DNA from: Chamaecrista fasciculata | Lineage: Eukaryota > Streptophyta > Magnoliopsida > Fabales > Fabaceae | Length of the DNA stretch: 64,000 nt | Assembly: GCA_003254925.1 (NCBI GenBank) | Contig: QANZ01009509.1 | Span: 15,247-79,246, forward strand | Direction of reading: 5' to 3' | Shown here: piece after piece, positions 49,344-63,500 of the stretch | Position numbering within the stretch: position 1 is the first letter of the stretch | Layout of the letters: each line of letters begins with the position of its first letter | Position numbers and translations under genes: made by a program | The notes under the pieces: model-generated | What the model was told of the DNA's origin: nothing | What the model saw: the letters and a program-made list of their open reading frames with translations, nothing else | Database searches by the model: none

Positions 49344-52101
49344 TCATGTAATTTTACCTTCCTTTGCAGTAAGGTTTCTCCATTTATCCTTGAGATCAAC
49401 CGGGGTGCGAGTATTATCAAATACATGACTACCAAATTCCAAGATTTTCACCCAAGGCATACAACTGTTTTCTGTTGCAAACCTTTGCACTCCTTCCTGC
49501 AATGTGAGGACCAAAGTTGATGGTGTGAATTCAGAAAAGATAATCTTGTGCAACCACAATATGAAATTTAGAATAAACACATAATTATCTCTATCAACTC
49601 TCTTAAATGAATATTCTAAACATGCATACTTTTATTACATTATTCACTATTTTTGTTTTGAAACTCAAAAGTTCAGAACATTTTTCAAAAAACATAGGTT
49701 GCATACTAAAATCTTTGTTTGTTCTACCTATGAGCATAATAGTGTTTGAGGGTGATGAAATAATATCTTTAAAACAGTCAAATCTATTCAGAAGCAGAGA
49801 CACAAAAAGAAATTGATTTCCAAAGGAAACCAGCCATATTGATTTCTGGTTGATGAACTCACTCTCTTCATTCAGATAAATTGGGTCTTATATATTTATT
49901 AATTGATCAACATGTTATGTTTCAACAGTAAGTCATAAAATGAGTAAATTTTATCATGTCCAGCTCCTACTATAAATGGGAAACGTTGGACGTATCAAGT
50001 ACTATATTTGGTCTATTTTAAGCCACTCAGGTGCCTATAAAACAAAGAGAGAGAGAGGGTGGGGGGAATTGGATAGACTGAATGGGGTTTTATATCTGGA
50101 GCTATAACTGGTCCTAACCCATTTGAAATGGTTACAAAGTCCACTGAATTTTGTCAATGCAGATGCAGTAACCATAATTCAGCCAGTTCTAGAAACACAG
50201 AACGTGTTAATGAAAACTATACCTTCAGCATATTTTCTTCTTCAACTGTCCATCTTAATTTCCTTCGATTCACTGCTGGTAAAGTCAGCTTTTTGCTGCG
50301 ACTGAGAATAATAAATGAATTCTTTAACCACATCACAAAACTATGAGAAAAAATGTTAATAGTATCACATAAGGCAATACCATTCACATGGTGACATTGT
50401 TCAAACAATCAACTTGAATGAATTCATAGAACAAAAAATACATGCATGTACACATACATACATGAATGAATTACTTACCCTTGGTTAGAAGACACCTTTC
50501 TCTGTCTCAAAGTTTTTGAAGAGGTAACTTCCTCATTTTCATGAGAAGAATTTTGACCATCAATGCTCTTATTCAGTGGCAATGGTTCACTGACAGAGGA
50601 AACTCTTTGAGGATATTTCTGTACCCTTTGTGTCATTCGTCTTTTCTTCACCAAGGGAGCCTCAGAAGCTGCATCATGAGATTCACTGACAGAACTATCG
50701 ATTGCAGGCACCATTGTTTCATTGTGGAGCACCTTTTCTCTATCTTTCGTACTGTCATTGTTATCCACAGACACTGCAACACTTTCTCTTTTCCTTTTCA
50801 CAAATGGGATGTCAGTTGAGTCTCCAGTCGTGTATTTTTCCAAGTGGGAAGCACTCGAAGGTTCTGCTTCCTCTTCTTGTTCAATTCCCCCTTTTCCTTC
50901 AGCAGACCTGGTTTCATATATTTCTGAAATATTTCGAACATTGAATTCCTCCCTGTTAGTATATTTAGGAATTAGATCATTGTGTACAGGTGTCTTTTCT
51001 TCACTATATCTAGAATCACAAGAATCGGCTACTTGAGTATTTGCATAAGCTTCACCCTCAACTGGTATCCCATCTTGATCAGCGCTGGCTATCACTTCGG
51101 TTTCCTTTTGGTTTTCTTCCACTGTCTGCCAAGGTTGACTGTGGACATTGTCATTTCCTTTCCTATTACAATATTCTAAGTTCTCATTTCCCACAAGGGA
51201 TAATTCCTCGGGCTCTGTCCTCTTAGCTTCCCCATATTTTGCCTGATTATCACTTGTGATCACACGTTTATCCAGAAAGCTTGACAAATTTTTCTTTGCA
51301 GCCAAAGCCTTATTCCTCATTTCCTGGACCTCAGCTAGTGCTCGTTTTAACCAGCAATAGGGACAGTAGAAGTTCCCATTATCATCAAATTTAGGTTCAA
51401 TACAGATACACTTTCCATGGACAGTAATAGGGCAATCTCTTTCGCTACAAACTAATACTTCTCCACCTTCATCGCAACTAATGCAAACCCTTCTGTCCAT
51501 ATCTATACTAATATACTCATGGCCTAAACTGTCATGAGAACCTACGTTAGAGCCCGCATTTATGCCATTATTCACATTTTCTTTAGAAGCCACATCTCTA
51601 ACATTTCGAATATCATGTTTACTCTGGATTGATGTTTTAGGCACAGCTTCACTGTCCATATCCTGCTTAATTTTTCACAATTTCACAAAACGAATGATTT
51701 TAAATTAATAATTCAAAATTAAAATGGAAGTATGGAAGTATGATAATAATAATCGGAACCTCCCCACCCCAAAAATCAGAAAAAGAGTAAGAACCCTGGT
51801 AACAAAGAAAGAACAGGCTTCCAAAAAGCTCTAACCCCACAAAATGAAACTATATAACCGACTCATGGAAATCCATGGCAGAGGCACACAACCAACATGC
51901 GGAAAGATAAACAGCATTTTCAGTCAAGTACGATTCTAACGATAAATTTGGAAATCGGAATCCCAGCAATCAAATAGTCAGAAGAAGAAGAAGAAAAAGA
52001 AGCTGACTCACGAGGAGAGGAATTGCCCTAACTGTAGTGTGCGGGGCTTTGGGAGAAGATGCAGGTGAAGCCCTAACTCCACCAAGAGTCTTCTTCCTCA
52101 T
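49344..52101 (-). CDS. PHD finger and telobox Myb protein (copy 2)
   Basis: Exons 52101-52012 (90), 51662-50479 (1184), 50301-50223 (79) and 49496-49358 (139) join in frame; reading on gives a stop at 49344 and about 501 residues. The last two exon lengths equal those of copy 1, which confirms the structure. N-terminus MRKKTLGGVRASPASSPKAP. PHD finger: VCISCDEGGEVLVC, DCPITVHGKCIC, GNFYCPYC. C-terminal Myb: RRKLRWTVEEENMLKEGV to VDLKDKWRNL, a telobox motif. The middle is acidic and fast-diverging between copies, while the two domains are well kept, as expected if both copies are under selection. Role and DNA target are inferred from domains only. Confidence 0.85.
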
Positions 52102-54536
52102 CAGTGTTTAGACACTATTTCAGCGATGAAGAAGAGAAGCTATGACGTTAACCACCTGAGACGTGGATCAAGCGGACGGCTGAGATCGCTCAACATTCAC
52201 GCCATTTCCCAAAACATCAACGATCATCGGAAATCGGAAAAACGTTAAATCGCCGACGACAGACGATTAGGCCACTGAAATTCTTTCTAATGCTGCAAAG
52301 CACAGTGATGCCCTTTCCCGCCACTTTCACTCTATGTAGTTCTTATAAGGAGGCATTCGTCCTTTTTTTTCTATTTTTTTTAGTATAACCATAGTTAGAG
52401 TTCTAACGATTTAGACGAAGATTAATTTATTTAGACGAAGATTAATTTTATTTCGCTCGAGAGCTGATAGTTAAAATCTTTCTAATAATAATTAAAATAT
52501 TAATAATATCAAGGATACATTAATTACACATAAAACAAATAAAATAATTAATTCACAAAAGTCCCTCTCAGTATCTTTATTAAAGAAATTAATGACATAA
52601 GCAATTAGGGTTTTTTTTATTTATTTATTTTAAGTTAAGGGACCAAAATGAAACTAGTCAAGTTTAAGAGATGAAATTAAAATATTATCATAAATTAATA
52701 GATCAAAGTCTAATAGGGTTATTTTTTTTTTTTCATAAATTGAGGGAGTAAAATATTACAATTCAAGGTTTAGTCATCATATTAGTTTCTTCTATTTGAA
52801 TCATCACATTAGTTTAGTTATAATTCTAGTAGTAATATTGATGTGCAATTAGAATCCAACCTGAGGATTTCAGAGCACAAAAAATAGAGATCCACAATCT
52901 TACAATAAAAGAATTATAGTATTAGATAATTCCTTTCATCAAACCGATTTATATCACACATTCTAGAGGTTTTAGAATGTGTGTTGTATTATTTTATAAC
53001 CTATTTTAGATGTTTTAGACCTTTAGATATGATAATTATTACATTTAGATAGCAATTGCATTTTTGTCTTTTTATCAATCTTTAATGTAATTATTTCGAG
53101 TTTTAAATGTTCAATTATATATATCTTTTCCTTTCAATTTTTACATGTTTTTCTTGATGCAATTGTAGGTCTGGGAGAGCCAAAGACCACATAATTCGAG
53201 TGGAAGAAGGTCTGAAATGAAGTGGAATCGAGCTGGGTCTGAATCGCATGAATTTCTCTAAGTGTAGAGTTTTGAGCCGTCACTGAGCCAACGACTTAAA
53301 TTCGAAAGTTGCAAATTTCTGGAGAATTTCGTCGGCAGTTCACATGAATTCAGATCGACATTTTTAGGTAGCTTGTTCAAAGTTTGTTGAAGCTTATCAA
53401 ACTTGAAAGAAGGAAAAGAAAACTGCTCAATAGGAACCGTGATGATAGTTTTCGACTGGAGTTGTAGATTTCCTTAATTTGAGCTACTGACACTTTGGTT
53501 TTCACCCCACTTGAAGTTGGGATGATATTACCAACTCGAATTGTAAGTTTTCGAATAAAGATTTCGCTTCTAATGTTGCCCAAGATCACTCTAATACAAA
53601 ACAATGTGAATTATTCGATTAAAAAATTTGTTGAAAATTACTCTATTCATCTGACAAATACACCCTACACCACTCTAAAAAATCATACCATCGTTCCGTT
53701 CAACCTTTTAATAAATATATAATCTTTTTAGAAAAATCTTTATTATATAATAAAAATATATAATGAAAAATTCCAATCGATAAAGGGGTTATGTTTTGAG
53801 AAAAAATGGCCAAAGTTTAACATTGGTCTCTTATGTATGGGATAAGATTCAAATTGGTCAAAAAAATACTTTTGAGACGCAATTTGACCTTATTTGCTAG
53901 AGATTTCAAATTCGTCGCATTCAGATTTCAAGCGAGAGATATGTCCAATTTCACTTTATTTGATTGTGAAACGAGTTACCCATTTTTGGGAATCGATTTT
54001 ATCCCATTTGTTAGTGGTCTCGAAGTACATGTTAAAAGGAACTCATAATTCTGACTTCGTCGCATTTGAGCTTAAAATAAGAGAGATATGACTACATTGA
54101 GTAATTTTTGGACCAATTAGAAACATCATGGAAATATATAAAATCAATCTGAAATAAATAAAAGATAAGGGACCAATTTGAAACTTACCCCATACATAAG
54201 GGACCAATTTGAGACTTTGGCAAAGAAAAAAAGGGTTATGTAACCAACAAAAGTAGTGTGCGTATTATTTCTGTATCGTCCTCCAATATCCAATCACCGT
54301 ATATACACAGCTTTATCCCAAGCCGCTCGAACCCGATGAATGCTTGTTCCAAATCCAAAGCCCTAAATGCACTGTTCGTGCGAAGTGGGTAGTGTACTGA
54401 TAATTATCGACTTCCTTGCAGCGATCCAGAATCTCTGAAGCAAAATTGAAATTACCAATTCATTCTTGTTCATCTTGGTTCAAGTAATCGGATTTGGAGT
54501 TGAAGTTGGTGCGAATAGATCGCTGTTCACTCAACT
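52102..54536. other. head-to-head intergenic region, PHD-Myb copy 2 and FPA
   Basis: No gene seen. It should contain both promoters and the FPA 5' leader (about 54,300-54,536). A hairpin element lies at 53807-54222, close to the FPA promoter. Near 52,970 a small inverted repeat (ACACATTCTAGAGG and TTTTAGAATGTGT) occurs. Confidence 0.55.
53807..54222. mobile_element. hairpin element upstream of FPA
   Basis: Left end TGGCCAAAGTTTAACATTGG; the reverse complement of the right end starts TGCCAAAGTCTCAAATTGG. Inverted similarity continues (CTTATGTATGGG on both arms). Flanking 9-mers gagaaaaaa and aagaaaaaa agree at 8 of 9. 416 bp, non-coding. Confidence 0.75.
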
Positions 54537-57500
54537 ATGGTCAGTTGCGTCCATACTCCCTAATTTTTTCTTCTTCACCTACTGTTAGTTAGCTTTTTAT
54601 TGCATTTTTCTTTCTTCGCTTTATCACTTGAAAGACAGCACCAATCAAGCCCTTTGGGCGTTCTTGATTCTCACTCTACCTTGATTGATGTATAAGTAGG
54701 CTGATTAACTAAGGCCATTAATCGGTTGGTTTTCCATGCGCATATATGTTATTGTCTTCTGAAAGAGCTTAAAGAGAATCCGAAATAGCTTTATTTGAGA
54801 CTGGGTATTTTCTGTTGTTTTGGCATCAGTTGGGTCGAGGTGGCGGAAGGGATCGGTATAGAAGGGATTACCCTTCGAGATTTGATGAAAGAAGCAACAA
54901 TGGGCGTAATAGCAGCAATAATCCCCCTTCCAGGCATCTTTGGGTTGGGAATCTAGCACACAACATCACAGAGAATGAACTTACCCGTCATTTTCTACAG
55001 TTTGGACCACTTGAGAGTGTTGCATTCCAGCCTGGTCGCAGCTATACTTTCATTAATTTCAAAAGAGATGAAGATGCTATTGATGCCCTGAAAGCACTTC
55101 AAGATTTTCCTGTTGCAGGCAACCCACTTAGGATTGAGTTTGCTAAGGCGGTCAGTCATGCCCACCTTTTTCTGTCTGATACTTTTCCAGATTTTTTTTA
55201 TGCATACATGTACATTCTCCAGCTGTTCAATTCGATTTACTTACCAAGGCTGCAATAATGACTAATATAAACCAGCAAAACTTCGAACAATAAGATAGGA
55301 ATTCAAATGATTACTTATAATGATAAACCATCAAATTAAAGTGCTCCAAAATATGGCCACGACAGAAGAAAAAATGCAGGAAAGCTGCTGCTTTCAATTT
55401 AATAAATGATTCATTCCAAACCAGGGCACAATTTGATCAATTAACTTCTTCAAAAGAATAAATTTAGTAACTCTATCTGGATCTCTACCACACGAGCTGT
55501 TTACTACCTTCTCTAATCATGAACTGATTTTCTTTGTAGCAGAATGTTGGGCCACAAAATGTCAGTTGTCCTCTCAGTAACTAATATTTTCAATCTGGGG
55601 CATGTCAAATCTGTTAAAAAAAAACTCATGAAGAGTGGGTAATAGTCTGCTCATGTTCTTGTCATTTCGGAGGCCAGATCTCAAATTAGATAATCATATA
55701 ATAGTATATTATGCTTGGACCTGAAGGGAGTACTTATATAGCATAAATATGATTCCCCTTTATGTCAAAGTTCTAGCCACAGTAAATCAAACAAGTTCTA
55801 TAGGCATCAGCATTTTATTGAGGTTGTCCCATCAGATTACTGTGTTCATAATAATTTTAACTACATAGAATTCTTATTTACTGGAGAATCGAAGCTTGTA
55901 GCTACTCAGTGAATAATATTTTTTCCATACTGCCTTGAGCTCTTTATGCTATAAAATTGATAGCCTCTGCATGCTCATAAGCTGTACCTAACAAGGAAAG
56001 AATTTCTTAAAAGAAATAAAAATAGTTCAGAAAAGAAGAGAGGAAAAAACTTCCCAAAAAGGCAATAGATTTTCCATGCCCCTGGCTCTTCAACTTTAAG
56101 TAATAGCTCCAATGACTTATACTGTGCTCTGAAAAATAACTGCTATTTCAAAAGGAGGACAATTTCCAAGAGCAAGTAACTTAATATGTTGATAATATGT
56201 TGTCCAAGCAATGAACAATGATCATGATTTACTCATCCAATAACCTGCTCCAGAATCATTTTACATTTCCATTCTCAATAAAATTATTTATAGCCCTGAA
56301 GAAGAGAAATGACAGGAAGAAGATTCTCCTGAGGTTGGCAGGCTATATTATATTCCCAATTCTTTTGATTACAATGCTGTAGCTTTTAAATGAGGAGCTA
56401 TAATGGCTTGTATTTTAGCACTTTCATAGTGTGGAGGAGGCAGTGTAGACCGGCTACATAACAGTTCAAAAACTTTTGTGGATTTCAGATAAGTTACTTC
56501 TAGCACATCAATTCAATTCAAACCTGGTCAATTGAATAATATAATGGTCAAATGTGAGAAAAAAAATGCAAATCAGAATGCTTTTAGCATAGAAAATAGA
56601 TTCAAAATATGGCTCCAATGCATGGATATTATAATAAATTTGAAGATGGTTCAATTCCCTAATGTTACCATAAAGTTGAAAAATATGGAGTTGTTTTTGT
56701 TGTGGGGATTACATTGGCAAAGTTTGATGGTAAGTTATTAAGACCCACTGCAAGTACATGTTGCTAAATAATGCACCCTGCCATATTATTAGTTCTGGCT
56801 TTCTGTAGCATGCCTGGTAGTCTATTGGTTATTCACTCTTGAAACATTCAATCTATTGATATTCATATGATGTACAATCATATAACTTTGTGAGGATTTC
56901 ATACACTTTATGAGGATTTTATATACATCCAAATTACTATGGGGGGGCCTATAATGCTTGAAAAATACCTGTTTGCAGTTGATTCTTGGCCAAACACCAT
57001 GAATATTACCAGACACATTCTTAACAATTTAAAAGAACTTTTAAGCTGTACAACTGTATGACTGGGTACTGCTTTCCGAATGGAATCTTTAATATTATAT
57101 AAATTATGGATAAATTATGGATTATGGATGAGACGTTCATATAAAAAGTAGAAACCCAGATAGTGGATTATGAAAAGGGAACGTCTCCCTACTGAATATT
57201 CTCCCAGAACTAGAAATGTATAAGGGTTGCCAAAGGCAAAAGAAGGGTGGACTTGTGAAAGATAAACTTCCACAAATTTAAGTGATTAGGCCTTTTATTA
57301 CCTGATGCAGAGCTCAAGGTCAAGGAGTTGTTGTTAGTGTTGTCAATGAATAGTGCTGTGGTTGACGCCAAACTGAGGCAGAGCAGCCAGAATAGAATAT
57401 AGGGGCAAAAGTCCACTTTTAGTTCCTAAAGTTCACTTAAATATCATTGTAGTCCCAGAAGTTTTTTTGATTCAATGTGCTCTTTAAAGTTTTTAAAAGG

Positions 57501-60500
57501 ACTCAATATTTTCTTGTTCATAACACTGTTAAGTGTTAACTCTACTACCTGCTTTGGAGTTTGTGGCATCACCTGTGGCTTTGGATATAACGATGACTTA
57601 CCAATCATTGCTGTGTAATTCCATTTAGCAGACTTATATCACTTAAGCATACATACATCGTTTCCAATCATTTCATCTCATGCTGCAACACAAAATTTAT
57701 AATCAATCATAAGCTAGTTGTGACTTTGTATCACCCGCGCTATACCACAAGATATTACTAGTTTCTTGTTGGCTACTAGTTGTGACTGCATGTCACCCAC
57801 ACTATACCACATAGGGTATTACTAGCATGTGGTTCTTTGACCGCGGGTCATCCGGAGCGTCCCCAGTGTGCGCACAACTCATTTAGCCATTCACCATCAT
57901 CCCTGTTGTCACATTCTCAAACAGTACAACTCACAATACACAGTTATCACAATGTAGGTCATTCAACTCATGTGAATCAATTTCATTAATTTCTCATACA
58001 TGTAACCATCACAACACAACATATATCTTCCTTGATTACCTTTGATGCATTTTGATACTTAAGCTTGCTTCGGAGTTACAAGAGAGTCAAAGATTAACCA
58101 AGTTCCACTTTGGTTTGTAAGTCACTTGATTAATTCTCTAATCCTCTTATCACTCTTGATTTAGATTCGATGGTTCAATCAATGAGTGGGATATCCATGA
58201 CTGTCCCATACCTAGTCATACATATCCATTCCAAGCCAAATTTAAGCACTCAATGCACCAAAGCAATCATCACATACCAATCTTCACATATGCACATTGT
58301 GTAGGTACCATCAATTCAAGATAAATTGAGAATGAGAGTCATCAATTAAAGACGAACAGAGAAAATTGACCATTGAATTTTGTCAATTAAGGACAACTTA
58401 GAAAACTATCCACGAAACTAACCGGAAAGATTTATCTATCAATAATCTAACGGTTGACATGTACAAGGATAAAACACGTTGACGTCAGTTGATCCATATA
58501 GTCGACCCCACCTAGTAGGAAAAGACTTTGGTTGTTGTTGTTGTTGTAAGGACAATTTAGAAACACGAATGGGTTGTCGATGAAGGACAAAACAAAAATT
58601 GAGTAAATGTCCTCAATGAAGGATGATGAATGAAGATGGTTACTCGTCGATGAAGGACAATGAACATGATTGGTTGATTAGGTTTCGTCTATGAAGGACA
58701 TGGTTTATGAAGGCTATGGTGGGTAGTTTTGGGGTGTATCTACGAAGAGCAACGAAGGACAATTAGTAAAGTTGAGGAGTCAACCTAGCTCTGATACAAT
58801 GTTGAAAAATTAGGTAGCAAAATTCTTATTATGATTCACTCTGAATAAAAAGGGTTTACAACGACTTAAATAAGAGAGAAATATTCCTAATCATCCTAAA
58901 TCTACTTGAATAGGGATTGTCAATAAAGGCCAAATGTGGAACATAGAAACATAGAAATATTCCTTATCATCCTAAGTCTAATTTGAATAAAAAGGGTTTA
59001 TAACGACTTAAATAAGATTATAAATTTATAATCCTAAAAGATAATAATAAGATAATTCCTAACCTAAAAGATAATAATAAAATAAGAAATAAGATAATTT
59101 CTATGTTTCTTAACAGTAATGTCTTGACTTGGCTGGGGTTTAGTTCCATCTGGAGGAGGTTATTGTTGTTTTTTCAGATAAAAGAAGAATGTATTGATGA
59201 GAAGAGAGAAAATACATGAATAATACACCTTGTACTTTGTTTAGTCTTGTTAATGGGTAATCTTAGACATAATATAGAGTTCAAAGAAGGGTAATGCAGG
59301 GTGATCAACTTTTCTGATTCATCTTAATTGTTGTTGCCTTGAGTCGGATGAAATAAAGAGATACAGAGGCCATTATCCAGGGTTTGAATTTTGAAATAGC
59401 CAAAAATGGGTTTTTATTAGTATATCTAATATACCCACTTGTGTACAAGCTTTATAGGTTAAAAGTGTGGATAAAGCACATGTTTAATATACCTTGGATT
59501 GACACTCCATTTTAATTGAGGAAATGTAGCCCGGGAAGAATAACCACATACTTGGTTATAGAGGATTTTGCACCATGTGAAGCTAAGCAAACAATAAAGA
59601 GGAAAAGGCCAAGTGTACTTGTATTGTTAGCTTGAGCACCAAACATACTGTTGGTTTTCCTCTCTTTTAGTGGTTCTTATGGTTTCTATATGAAGTTGTA
59701 AAATACTTTGTTCAATCTCTTAGCTCCTCAAGGCCAAGGGTACTTGTATTGTTAGCTTGAGCACCAAACATACTTGGCTGTCTCCCTCCAGTTAATTTTC
59801 AATCTGATTAGCAATACAAGCATGCTCTACGTTTACAAGATGAGACTTCAACTCCCTTTTGTTTGGGTTTGTTTCTCCTTGTATATTATGTATGTACTCA
59901 ATTTGTGACTGCTTCGGGACAAAGTTTATATTCTAGAGAATACATAACAGTTTCAGACTCGTCATAAATGATACGCAGGTGTAATCTATCATGCCATCAA
60001 CCATTAGATGTGAGCTGTGCATACAGAATCGATTATCATATTCATAAATGATGTCAGGTCTTAATTCTGTGTTATGTTGGGTGTCAAAAATTGATTATCA
60101 TATTTATCATTTTGTGATGCGAGCTTGGTTTTGGAGCAATGTTTTCCTTTGTGGGGTGGGGGTGGGGGTTGGAGGGGCAATGTAATGAATTCTGAGTGCT
60201 TGATAAATATTTGAATTTCACATTCAGTATGTTTTTAATTGCAGGATAAGTCATCAACACTAACACGAGATGAAGATTACTCTTGGGATGAACGAAGCTC
60301 AATGAGAAGAGGATCTCCTTTCACTCAAAGAGAGTTTAGAGGACGCCGTGGTAGCCCTGAGCCACTTTATCCTGACAAATCCAAGATGACTGATAAAAAC
60401 CCTGACCCCAGTGAGGTTTTGTGGATCGGATTCCCTTCTATATTAAATGTGGATGAATTTGCCTTAAGAAAGGCTTTTTCTCCATTTGGTGAGATTGAGA

Positions 60501-63500
60501 AGATTACTACATTTCCAGGTCGTAGTTATGCCTTTGTTCGTTTTAGGAGTACAACATCAGCACGTAGAGCAAGAGATGCTCTGCAGGGAAACTTATTTGG
60601 AAATCCACGCGTACATATTTGCTTTGCTAAGAGTGAAGCTGGTTCATCAACCAGTGGAAGGACCTCAATTAATACCCCTTCTTCCCCATTTTACACTTCA
60701 ACTGGTCGACAAGGATCTTCTGAAAACCTAAGGCAGGATCGGGGCTTTGGTGAAGACCATGGTGTTAGTTCTCCTAAATTTTACCCTAATTGGGACAGTA
60801 GAGATTCTGATGCTTATGATTTCAATAGAAGGGGTTCTTCCTGGACTGGTGAATTCAACTCCTATGAACAAAGAAGAGTGGGAGAGAAGTTGCCCCCACT
60901 AGGAGTATTACAAGAAAGTTTAGAACATCAACGTAGTCCTTCAAGAAATAGACATGCTCATCCAGGTGATTTTCCTCCTAGATTTTCTCATAAGCATGCA
61001 TTACTTGAAGATCCACGGGAAATGCCCGAAGATGTGTACTATAAACATGACTCTAAAAGACTGAAGACTGGTTCTCTTCCTCCTGAAAAGGAGCTTCCAG
61101 AGTATCCTCTTGCTGAGTTAGAAAGGCAGAAACGTGTTTTCCCAAGGTTATTACCTGATTTTCCCCAACATGAGTCCCTTGATAGAAACTTTGATGCTGG
61201 ACCTGTTGTGCAAAGACAAACTTTTGATCCCAAATTAAATATACCTTTAGCTCTTCCAGAGAGAGGTGAGCACTGGAAAACTTATGATAACTTCCAAATG
61301 GGTCCTGGTGCTCTGCAATCAAATTCTGTTGATAAGAGAAGACTCACACCTGAACCTAGTAACTCATCATTAACTGAGTGGAAATGGGAAGGAACCATTG
61401 CTAAAGGCGGAACACCTGTTTGTCGTGCTCGATGCTTCCCTGTGGGAAAAGTCCTGGATATCATTTTGTAAGTAGAAAATTTCTTCTGAAACATACTTTT
61501 CAAGATTACAATTTCTTGTGTTGGCTTTAAATGATTAAGAGTGCCCTTTTTTTCTCACATGTAAATTTTACCACAACACTTTGGAGATGGAATTTATTTA
61601 AAATGGAGGCTGTACAGGTTTTCCTTGGAACAATAATTCCTACTAAGATTAGGGTTCAAGATGGTTTCTAGTAATGGGCTTAATACTGATGAATTATTTT
61701 AGTTTCGTACTCCAAGTATGGCTATGTTCTAGAGAAATGTTTCGTGTGTTTTGACATTTATGTTTCATGTATTGCTTCAGATGGTTTGAATATATGTCGT
61801 TTGGGAGTATTTATTTTCAGAAGTGGCTTCGTCCATATTGTTGCCTCAATACAGAGAATTTCAGGAGAAGTTAAGAGTTAGGACATGTGCAATTAGAAAT
61901 GGATATAGGTTGGGTCAAATATATCATTGTTCAAGTTTAATTTGATTAATGAATAAGCTAGTTTTGCCTGGAAAGATTTTTATTGATCTTTTTAGCTGGC
62001 TCTTGTGTCTTCTTGGAAGTTTGAACTTACTTTAACATATTCTGTGATGCTTATATTGTTGATTTAACTTCTTTACCTCTATGATAATGTAATTTTTATT
62101 TTATTATGTACCAAAAATTGAATGTAACATTATATTAATTTATTAAAGAAGTTTTATATATGTGACGTCTAACACATAATAATTCATGCTTAGTTGAGCC
62201 ATCCAGCTGTAGCTAATGAGCCTACTGGTTGAGTTTAAATGTTGCCTCTGGTGAGAGCCTGGGAGACAAGCAGTAGAAATCTTCAGTAATGCTTTTATGA
62301 CATTGCATTGCATCTCATAGGCACCCTTATCATGGGTTATCGTTATTTCCCTTTAATACATGAATGGGATAAGCTGAAGTTGTAATTACCTAATGTGCCT
62401 ATGGTCAATTAATTCTGAACTACCCAAGAGTATATTGCCTCTTTTTCCTGACCTACCTTTCCACTAGAGAGGCTTTACAAATCCGTTCTAAGTTGGTGAG
62501 ATATGAAGTTTTTCTGAATATTCAAAATGATCTCATACCAATGTTAATTTCATTGATTGTTCAAAACCTGCTGTTACTTGTTATCATATCTATAGCTGCA
62601 CTCTATTAATATCCCACTCAGTTGTTCTAAATTGGGTTTAATTTCAAAACCATGATTTCAGACCTGAATTCTTGGATTGCACTGCGAGGACTGGTCTAGA
62701 TATGCTCTCAAAGCATTATTACCAAGCAGCTGGTGCTTGGGTTATTTTCTTTGTGCCTGAAAGTGATGTTGACATTGAATACTATAATGAATTCATGCAT
62801 TACCTGGGGGAAAAGCGTCGGGCTGCAGTTGCTAAATTAGATGACAGGAACACTTTATTTCTCGTCCCTCCATCAGATTTCTCAGAGAAAGTGTTAAAGG
62901 TACCAGGAAAGTTGAGTATATCCGGGGTAGTTTTGAGGCTGGAGAATCCTGGTTCAACTCCTGTGTCCATGCACAATCAAAACGAAACAAGAGACGAAAA
63001 TTTATTGTCCTATCATGGTGATTCATTGTATCCGAAGCCATCGATGCCGCCAGCTCCTACTCAACCATTCAAAGCTCATGCCATGGTTGGTGTATCTGGG
63101 TTTCATGATGGAAGAAGGGTGCACGAGTATCCTATTCAACAACAGAACCATACATCTGGGCCAAACTTTTCTTCTAACAATCTGCAGACGATGATCTCGA
63201 ATAGAAATTCAACATTACAACTACCAAATGGTGCCATTGAACCTCTTCCTCAAGAGCATCAGCTGGGCATTCAGAGGTCGGTGCCAGATATCGGTTCAAG
63301 TCAACGCAATTCATTGCTTCAGGAAATAAGACCTCCGGATTCGCTATCTGTGCCTGGGGGATCCCTGCAACAAGAGCAGCTTGCACATCTGGCTGCATCT
63401 CTTCTTGAACAGCAGAGGCAATCCGGAAGTGCTCTGAGTGTAACTGCATCCGATGATCCCAGGCTAACTAATAGAGTCAACGGTTCTGATACCTCTAGAT

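Noticed and set aside
54815..54829. Upstream extension of FPA exon 2 (residues FWHQ)
   Set aside because: It starts without ATG and runs through the CAG acceptor; conserved FPA sequence begins after it.
60150..60175. G-rich tract as a possible quadruplex regulator
   Set aside because: GGGGTGGGGGTGGGGG near the FPA acceptor is short and could be simple drift; no supporting context.
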